A DNA stretch of 64,000 nt. Origin: Onchocerca lupi (lineage: Eukaryota > Nematoda > Chromadorea > Rhabditida > Onchocercidae). Below, piece after piece: positions 51,567-61,796 of this stretch. The notes below the pieces were generated by a model. It was not told the origin of the DNA and did no database searches. It worked only from the letters and a program-made list of their open reading frames with translations. Location of the stretch: positions 124,001-188,000 of the forward strand of contig JAOVVO010000045.1 of the NCBI GenBank assembly GCA_028564675.1, given 5' to 3'. Positions within the stretch are counted from its first letter, which is position 1. Each line of letters starts with the position of its first letter. The position numbers and the translations under genes are program-made.

Positions 51567-51749
51567 ATGAATCCCAATACTCGTGACCCCCAGCCCCCCC
51601 GCACTCCGACTCTACAACGTGACACCGCATCAAGTCTCCTGACAGCTGGACAGTATACAAGAACTCGCTTCAAAACTTCACAGCCACTAATAACTTATTG
51701 GAGCACAAAATTGTTCGGATTCTGGCAAAAACTGTTCTGGTCGATTTGA
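51567..51749 (+). CDS. Hypothetical 60-residue protein divergent to PWP1
   Basis: An ATG frame of 60 codons with base use near 50% GC, far from the local average, which argues for coding constraint. The N-terminus is polar and Pro/Arg/Thr-rich (MNPNTRDPQPPRTPTLQR). The C-terminus is aromatic and could form an amphipathic or short membrane helix (LFGFWQKLFWSI). It has no signal peptide and no recognised family. It may be a complete small gene or the first exon of a longer one, although no strong donor was seen before the stop. Confidence 0.4.
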   Translation: MNPNTRDPQPPRTPTLQRDTASSLLTAGQYTRTRFKTSQPLITYWSTKLFGFWQKLFWSI

Positions 51750-52702
51750 TCTTGAAAAAAGTTTGTGATTCCATCAAATACTTAGCTTTGTACCAAGTTT
51801 TTATTTTATCTGTGACACTATGATTCCGTCAAATATGGGTTATTTGACTTTATATTGGTTTTTTTTTCTAATCTTTTTATTTTATTAATGACATTTTTCT
51901 GCCGCTCCTGAAGATGAAATGGAGAAGCAATTTAACAGCAAATAAAAATGAGATTGCTTGAACTTTCTTTTCCTAGAAGTTCCATGCATGCGATGAGTTT
52001 AACTTATCAGTAAGAAAGGGTAGTTATTAATCAGAATGATTGAATGAATGATACAATGAGCCTCATCCAGCTAGCCGTATCATATCAGTTTTTATCATCA
52101 TAAAGCGATGTGAATAGCTAAACAATTTGACTTCACATTTTTTTTTATTATATCATTGTAAGCGTTTTTAATGTAAATAGTGCTATTTGGATTTGTTGCA
52201 TAATATTTGTTTATTTATAAATAGAAAATAGATGTTTTTTGAAAATATCTTCGAATGTTTCGAGGAAAATGCATTTCAAAAGTTGCTTTAAAGAAATTGA
52301 ATTTTATGATTCAAATATGAACAAAATCGCTCGCTTTTTTCCTCCATCTATCCAATCATTGTGCCTTCTTTTCGGGCTAAAAAAATAGGTAATAAATGAA
52401 ATACGAAATTTTCTAATTGAATAATATAAGTAATCTAAAAGTTTTGGCGAAAATTATTTCCGAAAGAATTGAATTTTTTTTTCTATGGAAAATTTGATCG
52501 TTTGAACTTAAGCCTCGTTAACTTTAGGAAATGCTTTGCAATGGAAATTTTTCAATTACTGCATGCAATTTTAATTGTTTCAATCCAAATACTCTATGAA
52601 ATATCTTTTCAGAAAATTAATTAATTTCTGTAAACTTTAAAAGTGTAAAAGCGTAAACTTTCGTAAACTTTCAAAGTGTAGAAAAAGAATGTAATAGCAA
52701 TT
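51750..52702. other. AT-rich spacer
   Basis: No coding frame or recognised element between the two small hypothetical genes. Confidence 0.5.
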
Positions 52703-52978
52703 TTAGCAGAATTTGAAAAGAAGAACTGGAAATGATGATGGTTGTTGTGGTGGGGCGTAACTTCCGGCATCCGGTAAATTGGACAAGCGAATAATCTCGT
52801 AGATGATATATCCAATGATCAACAACTGTAGCATATCTTCATCCAGTGGATACGACCAACAACTGATGGAAGAATGTGCGGAATAATGAATGATTCTTCG
52901 CGATGTTTTTTGGGATTTAAATTGCGAAAAATTACATTTTGCATACTTGAAGCGCTTTTCGCTACTTCTGTTCCACAT
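52703..52978 (-). CDS. Hypothetical 91-residue single-pass membrane protein
   Basis: A minus-strand ATG frame of 91 codons. The ATG follows directly on an AAAAG acceptor-like site, a placement common for trans-spliced nematode genes. The first 45 residues are basic and Ser-rich (MWNRSSEKRFKYAK). Residues about 49-64 form a hydrophobic helix (LQLLIIGYIIYEIIRL). A Pro/Gln/Ser stretch follows (AGSYAPPQQPSS). Codon use is mixed and unlike background. No family match is known to me; a small integral membrane protein is the simplest reading. Confidence 0.45.
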   Translation of the reverse strand: MWNRSSEKRFKYAKCNFSQFKSQKTSRRIIHYSAHSSISCWSYPLDEDMLQLLIIGYIIYEIIRLSNLPDAGSYAPPQQPSSFPVLLFKFC

Positions 52979-53413
52979 CTTTTATGATCGGTTGATTGAT
53001 TTTTAAAAATGAAATGGAACTAATAATTATTAGAAAAGAAAGTGAAATGAGAAGAGATTAATATGCGGTTCTTACATATGACAATTCAACTTGGAGGCCG
53101 GAAATGGTGTGACATAGTCAAATTCAAAATTTTTCTCATTAACAAACATAAACTAACTCTTGATTTAGACTAAATCTTTCTTTTGTTTACTCAAAATTGA
53201 GAATAATACCAACTCTTTTGACTATGAACTGGAGAAATTTTCAAAAAAAAAATTAAGAAATTTCAAGATTTATCAGGTTTTATCTATATTTTCATAAAAA
53301 TAAAAATGTTAATATTCATTGTGGCTCTTTACATAACGTCAAATTCTTCATCGATTGCTTTGAAATTTTGACATAACAAGTTGCATTCATAAGGTGCGTG
53401 TTTAAGAACTTTT
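52979..53413. other. AT-rich spacer
   Basis: No coding frame or recognised element. Confidence 0.5.
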
Positions 53414-53500
53414 GGGCTAGCTGGAGCACCACGCAAAGTGTGGCGACCCATATAGACTAGCTAGATCGGGCCATGTGAAGCGTGGCCGGTCTAGCTAATT
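53414..53500 (+). ncRNA. GC-rich pair of related hairpins (candidate structured RNA or small mobile element)
   Basis: This is a GC-rich island in very AT-rich DNA. Hairpin 1 is CCACGC-AAA-GTGTGG at 53429-53443. Hairpin 2 has the arms 53458-53475 and 53481-53497, 17 pairs with one bulged G. Its core, CCATGT-GAA-GCGTGG, is the same hairpin as the first with several substitutions, and all of these keep pairing through G-U wobbles on the plus strand. Both are flanked by CTAGCT. No tRNA or known RNA family was recognised. The wobble pattern favours a plus-strand RNA, but a two-copy inverted-repeat element is also possible. Confidence 0.4.
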
Positions 53501-54780
53501 TTCAGTAGATTTCTTTTCGATAAATCTTTCTAATATAAACGGTCATGAATATCAGTAATATGACGCCAAACAAATTTTTTTGATAACATTTGTGAAGGGA
53601 GAAAATGTTTCTCAAATTGTTTTTTTGTTTTATGAAGAAAAAAATTTCAAATTATTCTAGTCGGTAGATGACTGCTAATTAGCACATTGCAAATTAATTC
53701 TGCTGAAAGCCATGAGGAAAAGATAGAAAAAATTGAAATGAATGAAATAAAAAAAATGTCAATAAAAGTTTGGAGCTTTAATACGTATAGTAGTGCGATT
53801 ACTGCTTTATCATTTTTTTTGTTTAATATGCTCTGTTTAATGCTCAATCAAATCAATGAAATTATTGTTATTACGAGTATTCCATTAAACTATCAACAAT
53901 TAAAATTTTTAATTAAAACCTCTTTTACTTATGTATAAAGAGTTATTCTAGTTTATTATTATCCAAAAACATTGTTTAATTATATATTAGATGAATAGTT
54001 TGGCACAAACAAGATGATCTGCAATATAGATTTAAAAATTACTATCAAGATGTGAATAAAACCTCATGAATTATATTTTGAAAATATCTCATCGCTGCTC
54101 ATTTCAAAACTTTTTCACTTCCTTTTCCTATATATACATATATGTATTGGGAATAAGAAAAAGTATAATTTGACATTAAAAATTGAAATGCACAAAATTG
54201 GCATGGAATATGATAAATATATTATAATATGATAGAAGCAAGTAATAAGACTAACGAATGTTAATTAATTGGAGTTGAAGCCAGATTGAAATTTATATCA
54301 ATCAAAATTTTTTATAATAGGAGCTAATAAATATCTTCGAAATTATTAGATTAGCATCATAATGTTTATGTTTCGAAATCAAAAGCGTTGATAGTATTTA
54401 AACTGTATGAAAAGAGGAGATGGAAGAGATAAAAATGAATAGGAAATAAACATTAATTACGGTAGAAAAAATTACTCATTTTCATTGTTATTTTATCGCA
54501 ATAATATTATTTATGTAACAAGAAGAATTCATTTTAAATGTAATTCTTTTGAATGAACAGTAAATTTAAAACTTAACGAGCAATGAAAGAAAAAATAGGA
54601 TTTCCGAAATTTGATGGAAAATTTTATTCATTGCAAAAATAATTTTCGATTTTTTGCATTAAGTTACGGTAATATGATCCATGGACTATAAAATGCAAGA
54701 TGATATAATAATGTGCGTCAGGAATTAATTATTACATGCTGGATTAGTGCATATCAAATAAATGTTTTGAGGTATATTTA
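53501..54780. other. AT-rich spacer
   Basis: A TTG-initiated frame at 53687-53938 has background composition and was not accepted. No element was recognised. Confidence 0.45.
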
Positions 54781-55935
54781 ATTGAAAAAAGGATTAAATG
54801 TTCAATTTTTAACCTTTATTTCGCAAAACTTTTGTCATTTCCACCAGTTTAATATTTATTTGCTGCTGCTTTATGTAATTCGGTTTTTCAAAACGTTTTC
54901 ATAACTTTGAATAGTTTCATTTAACTTAACTAAAAAATAAACTGACAATGTGGAACTAGTCCTCGAATGAATTGTATATAATGAAAAACATAAGATTAAA
55001 CATCGAATTAGCATTTGCTACTGTTTTCATAAGTTTTAAAAAATGAATGTTTATATTAGTAATTGGTTGTTTTTTTTCTTTTAAAAAAAAGCTGTAATTA
55101 AATCAATTTTTCCAATAATCAAAAGAAAGAAAAAATTGCATTTGTTTCACGCATATGTCAATAATTTTTGGGACTTACTTAAAAAGAAATAATTCAATTA
55201 AACACTATGTATTTCTTCGTCCCACATTATTTGGTTTTTCAAATGATCAAACTGCAGTTAGTAATGTGAAAGTTGCGAATAATTTGCTAATCAAAATAAA
55301 ATATAAAATAAATTTATTCTTAACAATCTTAATTTCAGAAATAATTAATAATTTAGTTAAATGAATGGATTAATTATTCGTTGAATAGAGAACAATTAAC
55401 AAAGAACAGCTGAACTTTGTTTCTTCATGATTAATTAACGGTAATAATTCACATTACATGAATGTAAAAAACGTTACTTCAACATATGCGGAATCACAAA
55501 CGTTTGCAATCGATCACCTGAGGAATTTGAGAATTCCCAACCTCAGCATACTGTCAAACGACCATATCAGTGCATTGTATGCAATCGAACATTTATCCGA
55601 CATGAGCATCTCCAACGTCACCATCAACTAGTGCACGTTAAATTGCCATATCAGTGTAACGTATGGAAAAAAAAGAGCAAAAAAAAAAAGGAAGAATCTA
55701 TACAAAAGTTGATCATTCAATCGATCTGAACGTCTTCAACTTCATTAACAGATACATACTGTTAAACGGCTATTTATGTGCAATTTGTGCAATCGATCAT
55801 TTGTCCAACATGACCAACTTCAACTTCACCTCTTTGTTCATGACTTTATCAATTTATATGCAATGGGTCATTTATCTCATGCGAGCAACTGCAATGTTGT
55901 TAACTAATTTACATTAAAAGATTGAAGAAACATTA
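54781..55935 (+). repeat. Left copy of a duplicated zinc-finger locus
   Basis: This block aligns by eye with 57508-58902 from the non-coding flank (GATTAAATGTT..., TTTAATATTTATTTGCTG..., AATTGTATATAATGAAAA...) through the zinc-finger exon to the common end CATTAAAAGATTGAAGAAAC. The two copies have the same orientation and are about 2.7 kb apart. Divergence of the non-coding part suggests an old duplication. Confidence 0.85.
55490..55917 (+). pseudogene. Broken C2H2 zinc-finger gene
   Basis: One intact finger (YQCIVCNRTFIRHEHLQRHH, then QLVH) is nearly identical to finger 3 of the right copy. The next finger is broken after YQCNV by an A-rich insertion of about 40 bases at 55662-55700, and several in-frame stops follow. 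The acceptor at the exon start has changed from CAG to CAA (near 55484), and most of the first two fingers of the right copy are missing. Three independent lesions make loss of function very likely. Confidence 0.85.
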
Positions 55936-56856
55936 CCAATTTTCAGTTATCAAAATCTTTTCATTTACTCAAATAATGAGTCTCAATACCAATTCTCCTA
56001 AATACTCAGTTCTTGAACTTGAAATTCATGCTGCAATCTAATGAAGTCTGAAATACAGTTGGGCAAGAGAAATGCACCTTTGCAGAAGTCAACACTGCTG
56101 ATGAATTGAGCCTTGCATTTAAACTGTTAAAATTTAAGTTTTTAAAAAATTTATTTACATTTTTGTGATCAGATAGTGGAGAAAATGAGTGATCGCATCG
56201 GCGCCTAGTGCTAAAATTGAAGGGATGGAAACGATTGCTCGTAATAACTAGCAGAGAAATATTGGCAAAAACGTGATCCTAATTATTTATTGTTTGATTT
56301 ATTCCATTATTAAGAAGAGGGAACAATAAATTCAGAAAGTCATACAGTTTGAAAGTTTATTTTTAAAAATTTGAAATCGAAAATTTGGTTTAGAATTCAT
56401 AAAATGCGTTTTCTAGTGTCAAAAGTTTTTGTTTTATGTTTATGTCGTTAAAGTTAGGAATTTTTTTGAAGTCTTACTGAAGCTTTTCCGTAAACTTCAA
56501 CAAGCAACTTTTTCATCTTGCGCTAACCACAAGCACAATTTCATGCGCATCAAAGGCGCATGCTCCTGAAACAACAAAGGATCTTTCTTGTCTCTCCAAA
56601 ATGATACCAGAATCCTCCATCCACGAAGAAGATGAGGGAGCTGAGTGCAAAAATCATTTCAACGAGTAAGCTTCCATGAGCTCGGTCGGATGGTCCAGCT
56701 CGTGGTACATCAATTTTCTTTCTTGCATAATCCTATTCTCCTTTTTTTTGTATTATAATTTCTTCATGAAAGTTTCCTTTGATATTATCGAAATTGTATT
56801 GTTCATGTAATTGTTGTAATACTTGCTGCGTCCGTTGATTAACAAATCATAATAAA
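55936..56856. other. Spacer between the duplicated copies, left part
   Basis: No gene was recognised. From about 56480 to 56720 the base use is more balanced and short open stretches occur (for example one beginning MIPESSIHEEDEGAE), which may be remnants of a coding or retroposed sequence. AATAAA lies at 56850-56855. Confidence 0.35.
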
Positions 56857-56878
56857 GGTTTAATTATCCAAGTTTGAG
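56857..56878 (+). ncRNA. SL1-like spliced-leader sequence (SL RNA gene, pseudogene or retroposed leader)
   Basis: These 22 bases equal the nematode SL1 leader except at leader position 11, where T replaces C (TTAATTATCCAAG in place of TTAATTACCCAAG). The last base is followed by GT, as in an SL RNA gene, but the next bases are TCGTTA and no clear Sm site or three-hairpin structure was found. An alternative is a reverse-transcribed, trans-spliced mRNA: 16 bases after the leader an ATG opens 30 codons. The match is far too good for chance in 64 kb. Confidence 0.6.
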
Positions 56879-57470
56879 GTTCGTTACCAAGTGAATGAAA
56901 AATAGAATTGAAGAAACTGCGAGAACGGAAGAGCAGAATTCAACTTATTATTTTGTTACCATCAGAAGGAAAAGGCGACAAGTATGATATAAAAATTTCT
57001 GTTCCCTTATTTTCTCGTCTGCTAAAGCTTGTGTGGTGTGCATTGTTAAAGTGCCGTAAATCATGGTAATTGTCCGGAATGTTATGAGGACCAAAAGTTG
57101 TAGGCATTGTTTAAAATTGTAAGCATTGTTTGTCACCTATTCTTTGTCCTATAATCAAATCCTCTGTATAATTTGCTATAAGTCACCGCCTACTACAAAA
57201 CCAAAGATTATCGATATGAGCTTCCAGCGATCAGCGCATCAGTTGAAAATAGTCATTTATTAGGCACTCAGTTACCCTCAGCTCATTCCACAATCACTAT
57301 CTTCCAATTCAGTCCAACTCCTTACATTCAATCCATCTTCACTTTCAAGCTATTTGACCAAACGATTGACTGCATTCGTGGTATAATCTGGTTTCATTCC
57401 ATCTTATGACATAGACGAAGAATCAATCCTCGGTCAATCAAGAAAATTTTCTCACCATGATTCTGTCACA
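56879..57470 (+). pseudogene. Possible retroposed trans-spliced transcript
   Basis: Directly after the SL1-like sequence an ATG at 56895 opens 30 codons (beginning MKNRIEETARTEEQNST). The reading frame continues with few stops, and another open stretch lies at about 57190-57400 (with ELPAISASVENSHLLGTQLP). Base use is more balanced than in flanking DNA. No protein family was recognised and no poly(A) tail is evident, so this is a weak inference from the leader and composition. Confidence 0.25.
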
Positions 57471-57593
57471 ATGTAAAGAAAAACTTTCCCGACAGAAATT
57501 GATTTAGCTGAAAAATAGATTAAATGTTTGATTTTTAACCCTTATGCATAAATTTTGCATAACGAAAACTAGCTTTTATCATTTCAGAACTAG

Positions 57594-57646
57594 TTTAATA
57601 TTTATTTGCTGTTGCTTAGATAAAGCAACAGCAAATAAATATTAAA
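57594..57646. repeat. Perfect 24-bp inverted repeat with 5-base loop
   Basis: The arms 57594-57617 and 57623-57646 are exact reverse complements around AGATA. The left copy of the duplication (near 54850) has the first arm, TTTAATATTTATTTGCTG..., but not the second. The second arm therefore arose after the duplication as an inverted copy of the first. Confidence 0.9.
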
Positions 57647-58317
57647 TAATTTAGTTTTTCAAAAAAAAAAAAAATTTCATAAATTTGAATAATTTCATTC
57701 AATTTGACTAAAAAACTTACAGTTTGCAACTAGTTATCGAAAGAGCTATATATAATGAAAATTATGAAGGTTAAACAGAGATTTAATATTTGCTATTGTT
57801 TTTATAAGTTTTAAAAAGATTCATGTCTTTATTAGTAATTAGTTTAGTTTTTTTTCAAAAAAGTGTTTCTTACAATTAAATCAATTTTTTTAACAATCAA
57901 AAGAAAAAAAAATTCGCGTTTTTTTAACTTATGTATCAATTGTTTACTAAAAAAAAAAAGTTAAATTTGAATAAAATTTCAGTACTTAATTAAGAAACAA
58001 CAATTCAATCAGACATTATGTATTTCATTGTCCTATATTACTTAATTTTTCAAATGATCGAACTGCAGTAAGTTATGTTAAAATTACGAATAATTTGCTA
58101 ATCAAAACAAAAAAAAATAAATTTATTCTTAACAATCTTAGTTTCGGAAATAATTAGTAATTTAACGAAGTGACTGAATCAATTGTTCGTCGAATAAGAA
58201 ATAATTAACAGTGATCAAACGAATTTTGTGTCTTCATAATTAATTAACGATAATAATTCAAATTCATGTAATGTAAAAAACATTATTTCAGCATATGCGG
58301 AATCACAAACTTTTCAG

Positions 58318-58871
58318 ATCACCAATTGAATATCAAATCAGATCACTCTGAATGTGATCAATTTTCTCATTCTTCACAAGTCAAATGGCATATTCTGCTT
58401 CCTACCATTGAACAGTCATATCAATGCGAACGATGCAATCGATCACTTATTCGACGTAACTATCTCCAACGCAACCATACAATCAAAGGGCCAAATCAGT
58501 TTGATGCTTGCAATCGATCACTTATAGATCGTGACAATTTTCAACGCCATCATGCTGTCAATCGACCATATCAGTGCATTGTATGCAATCGAACATTCAT
58601 CCGACATGAGCATCTCCAACGTCACCATCAACTAGTGCACGTTAAATTGCCATATCAGTGTAACGTATGCAGTCGATCATTCAATCGATTTGAACATCTC
58701 CAATTTCATCAACAAATACACACTGCTAAACAGCTATTTATGTGTAATTTATGCAATCGATCATTTGTAAAACGTGAGCAACTCCAACGTCATCTCTCAG
58801 TTCATAACTTCATCAGTTTGTATGCAACGGATCATTTAACTCATGTGAACAATTCCAACGTTGTTAAATAA
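58318..58871 (+). CDS. C2H2 zinc-finger protein, terminal exon (5' part not identified)
   Basis: An open frame of about 184 codons ending in TAA. It has five finger units: finger 1 (CERCNRSLIRRNYLQRNH) lacks its last His; finger 2 (FDACNRSLIDRDNFQRHH) lacks its first Cys; fingers 3-5 (CIVCNRTFIRHEHLQRHH, CNVCSRSFNRFEHLQFH, CNLCNRSFVKREQLQRH) have all ligands. No ATG precedes the fingers in frame. An acceptor at 58315-58317 (TTTTCAG) or 58289-58291 (TTTCAG) suggests an upstream exon, which I could not find. A nucleic-acid-binding role is inferred from the fingers. The lost ligands and missing start leave open that this copy is also decaying, though the frame is intact. Confidence 0.6.
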
Positions 58872-58902
58872 TTTACATTAAAAGATTGAAGAAACATTAT
58901 TA

Positions 58903-59384
58903 ATTAGTTAATTATTTCTGTGATAAGAATTTGTTGATCTATTTTTTCTTGTCAAAATAATGCACAAATGACAGTCGGTGGAAAAAGAAATGTTACTTCA
59001 ATCGATTCACAATCGTTAATTATAATTATTAAGCTAATAACTTGTAACTATAAAGATTGGCATGAAATTTTCACTGAAATGAATTGAATTGTCAAATATT
59101 TAACATTATTTTATAACATATAATTGTGTTTTTTTGACTTGATACTATTAAATATCATTTTTCTTAAAAACAAATTGAATTTTATAAATAAACCTGTGAC
59201 ATGTATTTAATCAATAATTATTATCACCAAAAATGATAATTTCAAATCAAAGTGTCATAAACTTTAGATTTCTTAGTGTTAATTTTTTGACTTATTATAT
59301 GAAGACAAGAAAGAAAACTTCACGCATAAAATTTAAGCAATAATTGACGGGCATACACATGCACACAAACGATATATACAATTG
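58903..59384. other. Intergenic spacer between convergent genes
   Basis: AT-rich sequence between the zinc-finger exon (plus) and the receptor gene (minus), which converge here. No distinct element was seen. Confidence 0.5.
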
Positions 59385-61796
59385 TTAAAAGATTTCAATA
59401 TTTGATGGATAATTATGAAATTTTCGTTGACGTGTTTGTTCGGTGATAATTGAATGCATCGTTTCGACATTATAATCAATCTTATTATTGACTTGTTTGC
59501 ATCGAATCCATCGCCAAAATTGTCGGAGATGTTTAACAGCTTGCTGTCGATAATTTCCGACAATTAAAACAAAAATTAAGGCAGATAGAAAAGGCATCAC
59601 CAAAGTTAATCCATGTGCTATCTACAATACAGTAATTTTTTTTTTAATTTACAAATTTTTTGAATTATTTCAAAATTTCTACATCCATAGTTTGATATAT
59701 TTTATAATGTAGAAATAAAAACAGCTAAATACGAATGCTAAACTACTAGGATAAGAACATATATATAGCTGAAAGCAATTTACTTAAAATTTGATTCAAT
59801 AATTTTAGGAAATTTTTTACGTCTTTATATCTTCTTTATTTATTTATTTATTTTTTGTTTTTCATATACAATTGTATAAGTGAAATAAATGCGATAAATT
59901 AAAAATTCAATCATAATTTTTGATGAAGTTAATGTATTGGAGCGAATTATTTTATCTTACCTTATACCAATTCTTCAAAAAGACTCGTAAATTGTAATCA
60001 TCATAATTATTACCAATAATAATACCGATATGGAAATTTGCTTCGATAAGTTCCACAGCTAATCCCCATTTTTCGAATAATTGCAAAATAGTAATTATCA
60101 ACAACGACATGGTTACTGACCGGTTTTGTATCCAAAATGGTGATTTAATTTGATATTGCCTTATTACGGAACATATTGTTAAGAGAAAAGATAATGATGG
60201 TATCAGTATAAGAATTATCAAACTGAAAATGAAAAAAATGGAAATTATATTTCTGAACCAAAAACATAAGTTTAATTTTAGATAAATAAACTGAAATTTG
60301 AAATAATTTCAGTTGTTTACTTAATCTTACCTAATATTGAATATAATCACTTTTTTTACGGGTAAAACTGTTTTTCATTTAAAACTTAATAGTTTTCTAA
60401 ACTTTAACTTTAAAAAAAAAGAGTGGAACTTACTAAACAATAATAGCAGAAGTAGTAATCATAAATAATTGAAGAAATCGCATATCAATAAATATCATGG
60501 AAATGATATAAGGTAATGATAAAAGTATCATAGCAAGGATAAATGAATGATGATTAGGATTATATTTAATGAATAAAGAAAAATATGAATCACTAGCAAG
60601 ATAAAGTAAGAATAGTACTTGGATATTACCGAAATTATGTGCTATTTGATATTTGAGTATTTCCTAGAATGACTGATTGGTAAATTTGCGTATCAAAATA
60701 TGAAATTTATTTAAAGATAAATAAAATTAGCTTTAATTAATTAAATTTTTTTGCTGGTTATGATTATGATTATGCTGTAATGAATCGTTTAACCGTTTTG
60801 AAGAAATTTTTAAACTTTTTTTTGGCGAACAAATGCAAAAAAAAAAGAATATTTTAAATGGAAAAATTAGTGAAGTAATTGAAAGATAAGAGTATATATC
60901 TAATAAATAAATTAACTGTAATTTTTAAATACTGTTGTGATATATTTTCATTTCATGTAGTCACGTTCTGATGATAATATTTGAATTATGAAATATAATT
61001 GTAATATCAATTAGTTTTATCTAAAATTAAAAAGACGAAATGAAAAAAGTTTAAGAAAAATTAGAACCTTTAAAACAGTGAAATAAGCTTGAGCAGTTTT
61101 ATCTTTTATATTGCTATCAACAATAACTTCAATATCTTCATTATGATAGTAAATATCGATTATTAAAGTATAAAGAAGAAAACCAGTTGCAAGAATAATA
61201 TTAGAAATGGCAAAATTGATAATCAGTAATGGTAACCTATATTCATTCTAATAATACATCCATTTTTTTTGATTAATAAAATTTAAAAAAAAATTGAAAG
61301 TAAATTTATAACAGTTATAAATTCAAACTATGAATTTGTGTTTAGTATTTATTAATAAATATCATCACAAACCCTTTTTTTATAGCTGTTTAAAATCTGA
61401 AAATATCCAAGAATCGATTAGTAAAAAACATGCTACTAGTAACCAATAATACTAAATAATTTATAAATTGATACAAATGATGTTCATACCTTCTGTACCT
61501 ACGACAATCCACACATCTGATATTCAAATATAATAAATAACTATTTAACAGTATCGCTATAAGATAAAATGATAGAAAGATTAGGCTAACTAAAAAATGA
61601 ACTCTGTTACCATGTTCCAATTCCAATGTCCTGAAAGTTTTGGAATAAATTCAATTTTTCCCCTCACTTATAACTCAATAAGCTAATTTAAGAAAATAAA
61701 AAAAACTTACTTATTATTTATATATTTAAATGGATGAAATACAACATCCGGTATAAGAATAATCATTCTTTCATCGTTCATTTCTATCAAAAGCAT
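59385..61796 (-). CDS. Nematode seven-transmembrane serpentine receptor (GPCR-like)
   Basis: Six exons on the minus strand (61796-61711, 61630-61490, 61236-61068, 60663-60434, 60222-59961, 59621-59385) give 374 residues. Hydrophobic helices appear in order: TM1 (residues about 39-64, FLVSLIFLSFYLIAILLNSY), TM2 (LPLLIINFAISNIILATGF), TM3 (FGNIQVLFLLYLASDSYF), TM4 (FILAMILLSLPYIISMIF), TM5 (LIILILIPSLSFLLTICSVI), TM6 (around SVTMSLLIITILQLFEKWG) and TM7 (HGLTLVMPFLSALIFVLIV). The end NYRQQAVKHLRQFWRW is a typical basic cytoplasmic tail start. This layout fits nematode chemoreceptor or peptide-receptor-like families; I cannot assign the subfamily or ligand. Exon 3 uses the AG at 61237-61238 because it restores the frame into TM2. 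All junctions are GT-AG. Confidence 0.75.

Larger units (their letters stand above)
57508..58902 (+). repeat. Right copy of the duplicated zinc-finger locus
   Basis: Collinear with 54781-55935. It carries extra sequence relative to the left copy: the 3' arm of the foldback at 57594-57646 and the first two fingers of the zinc-finger exon. Confidence 0.85.

Noticed and set aside
59333..59563. Second minus-strand frame overlapping the receptor's last exon
   Set aside because: It is a shadow of the receptor coding sequence in another frame.
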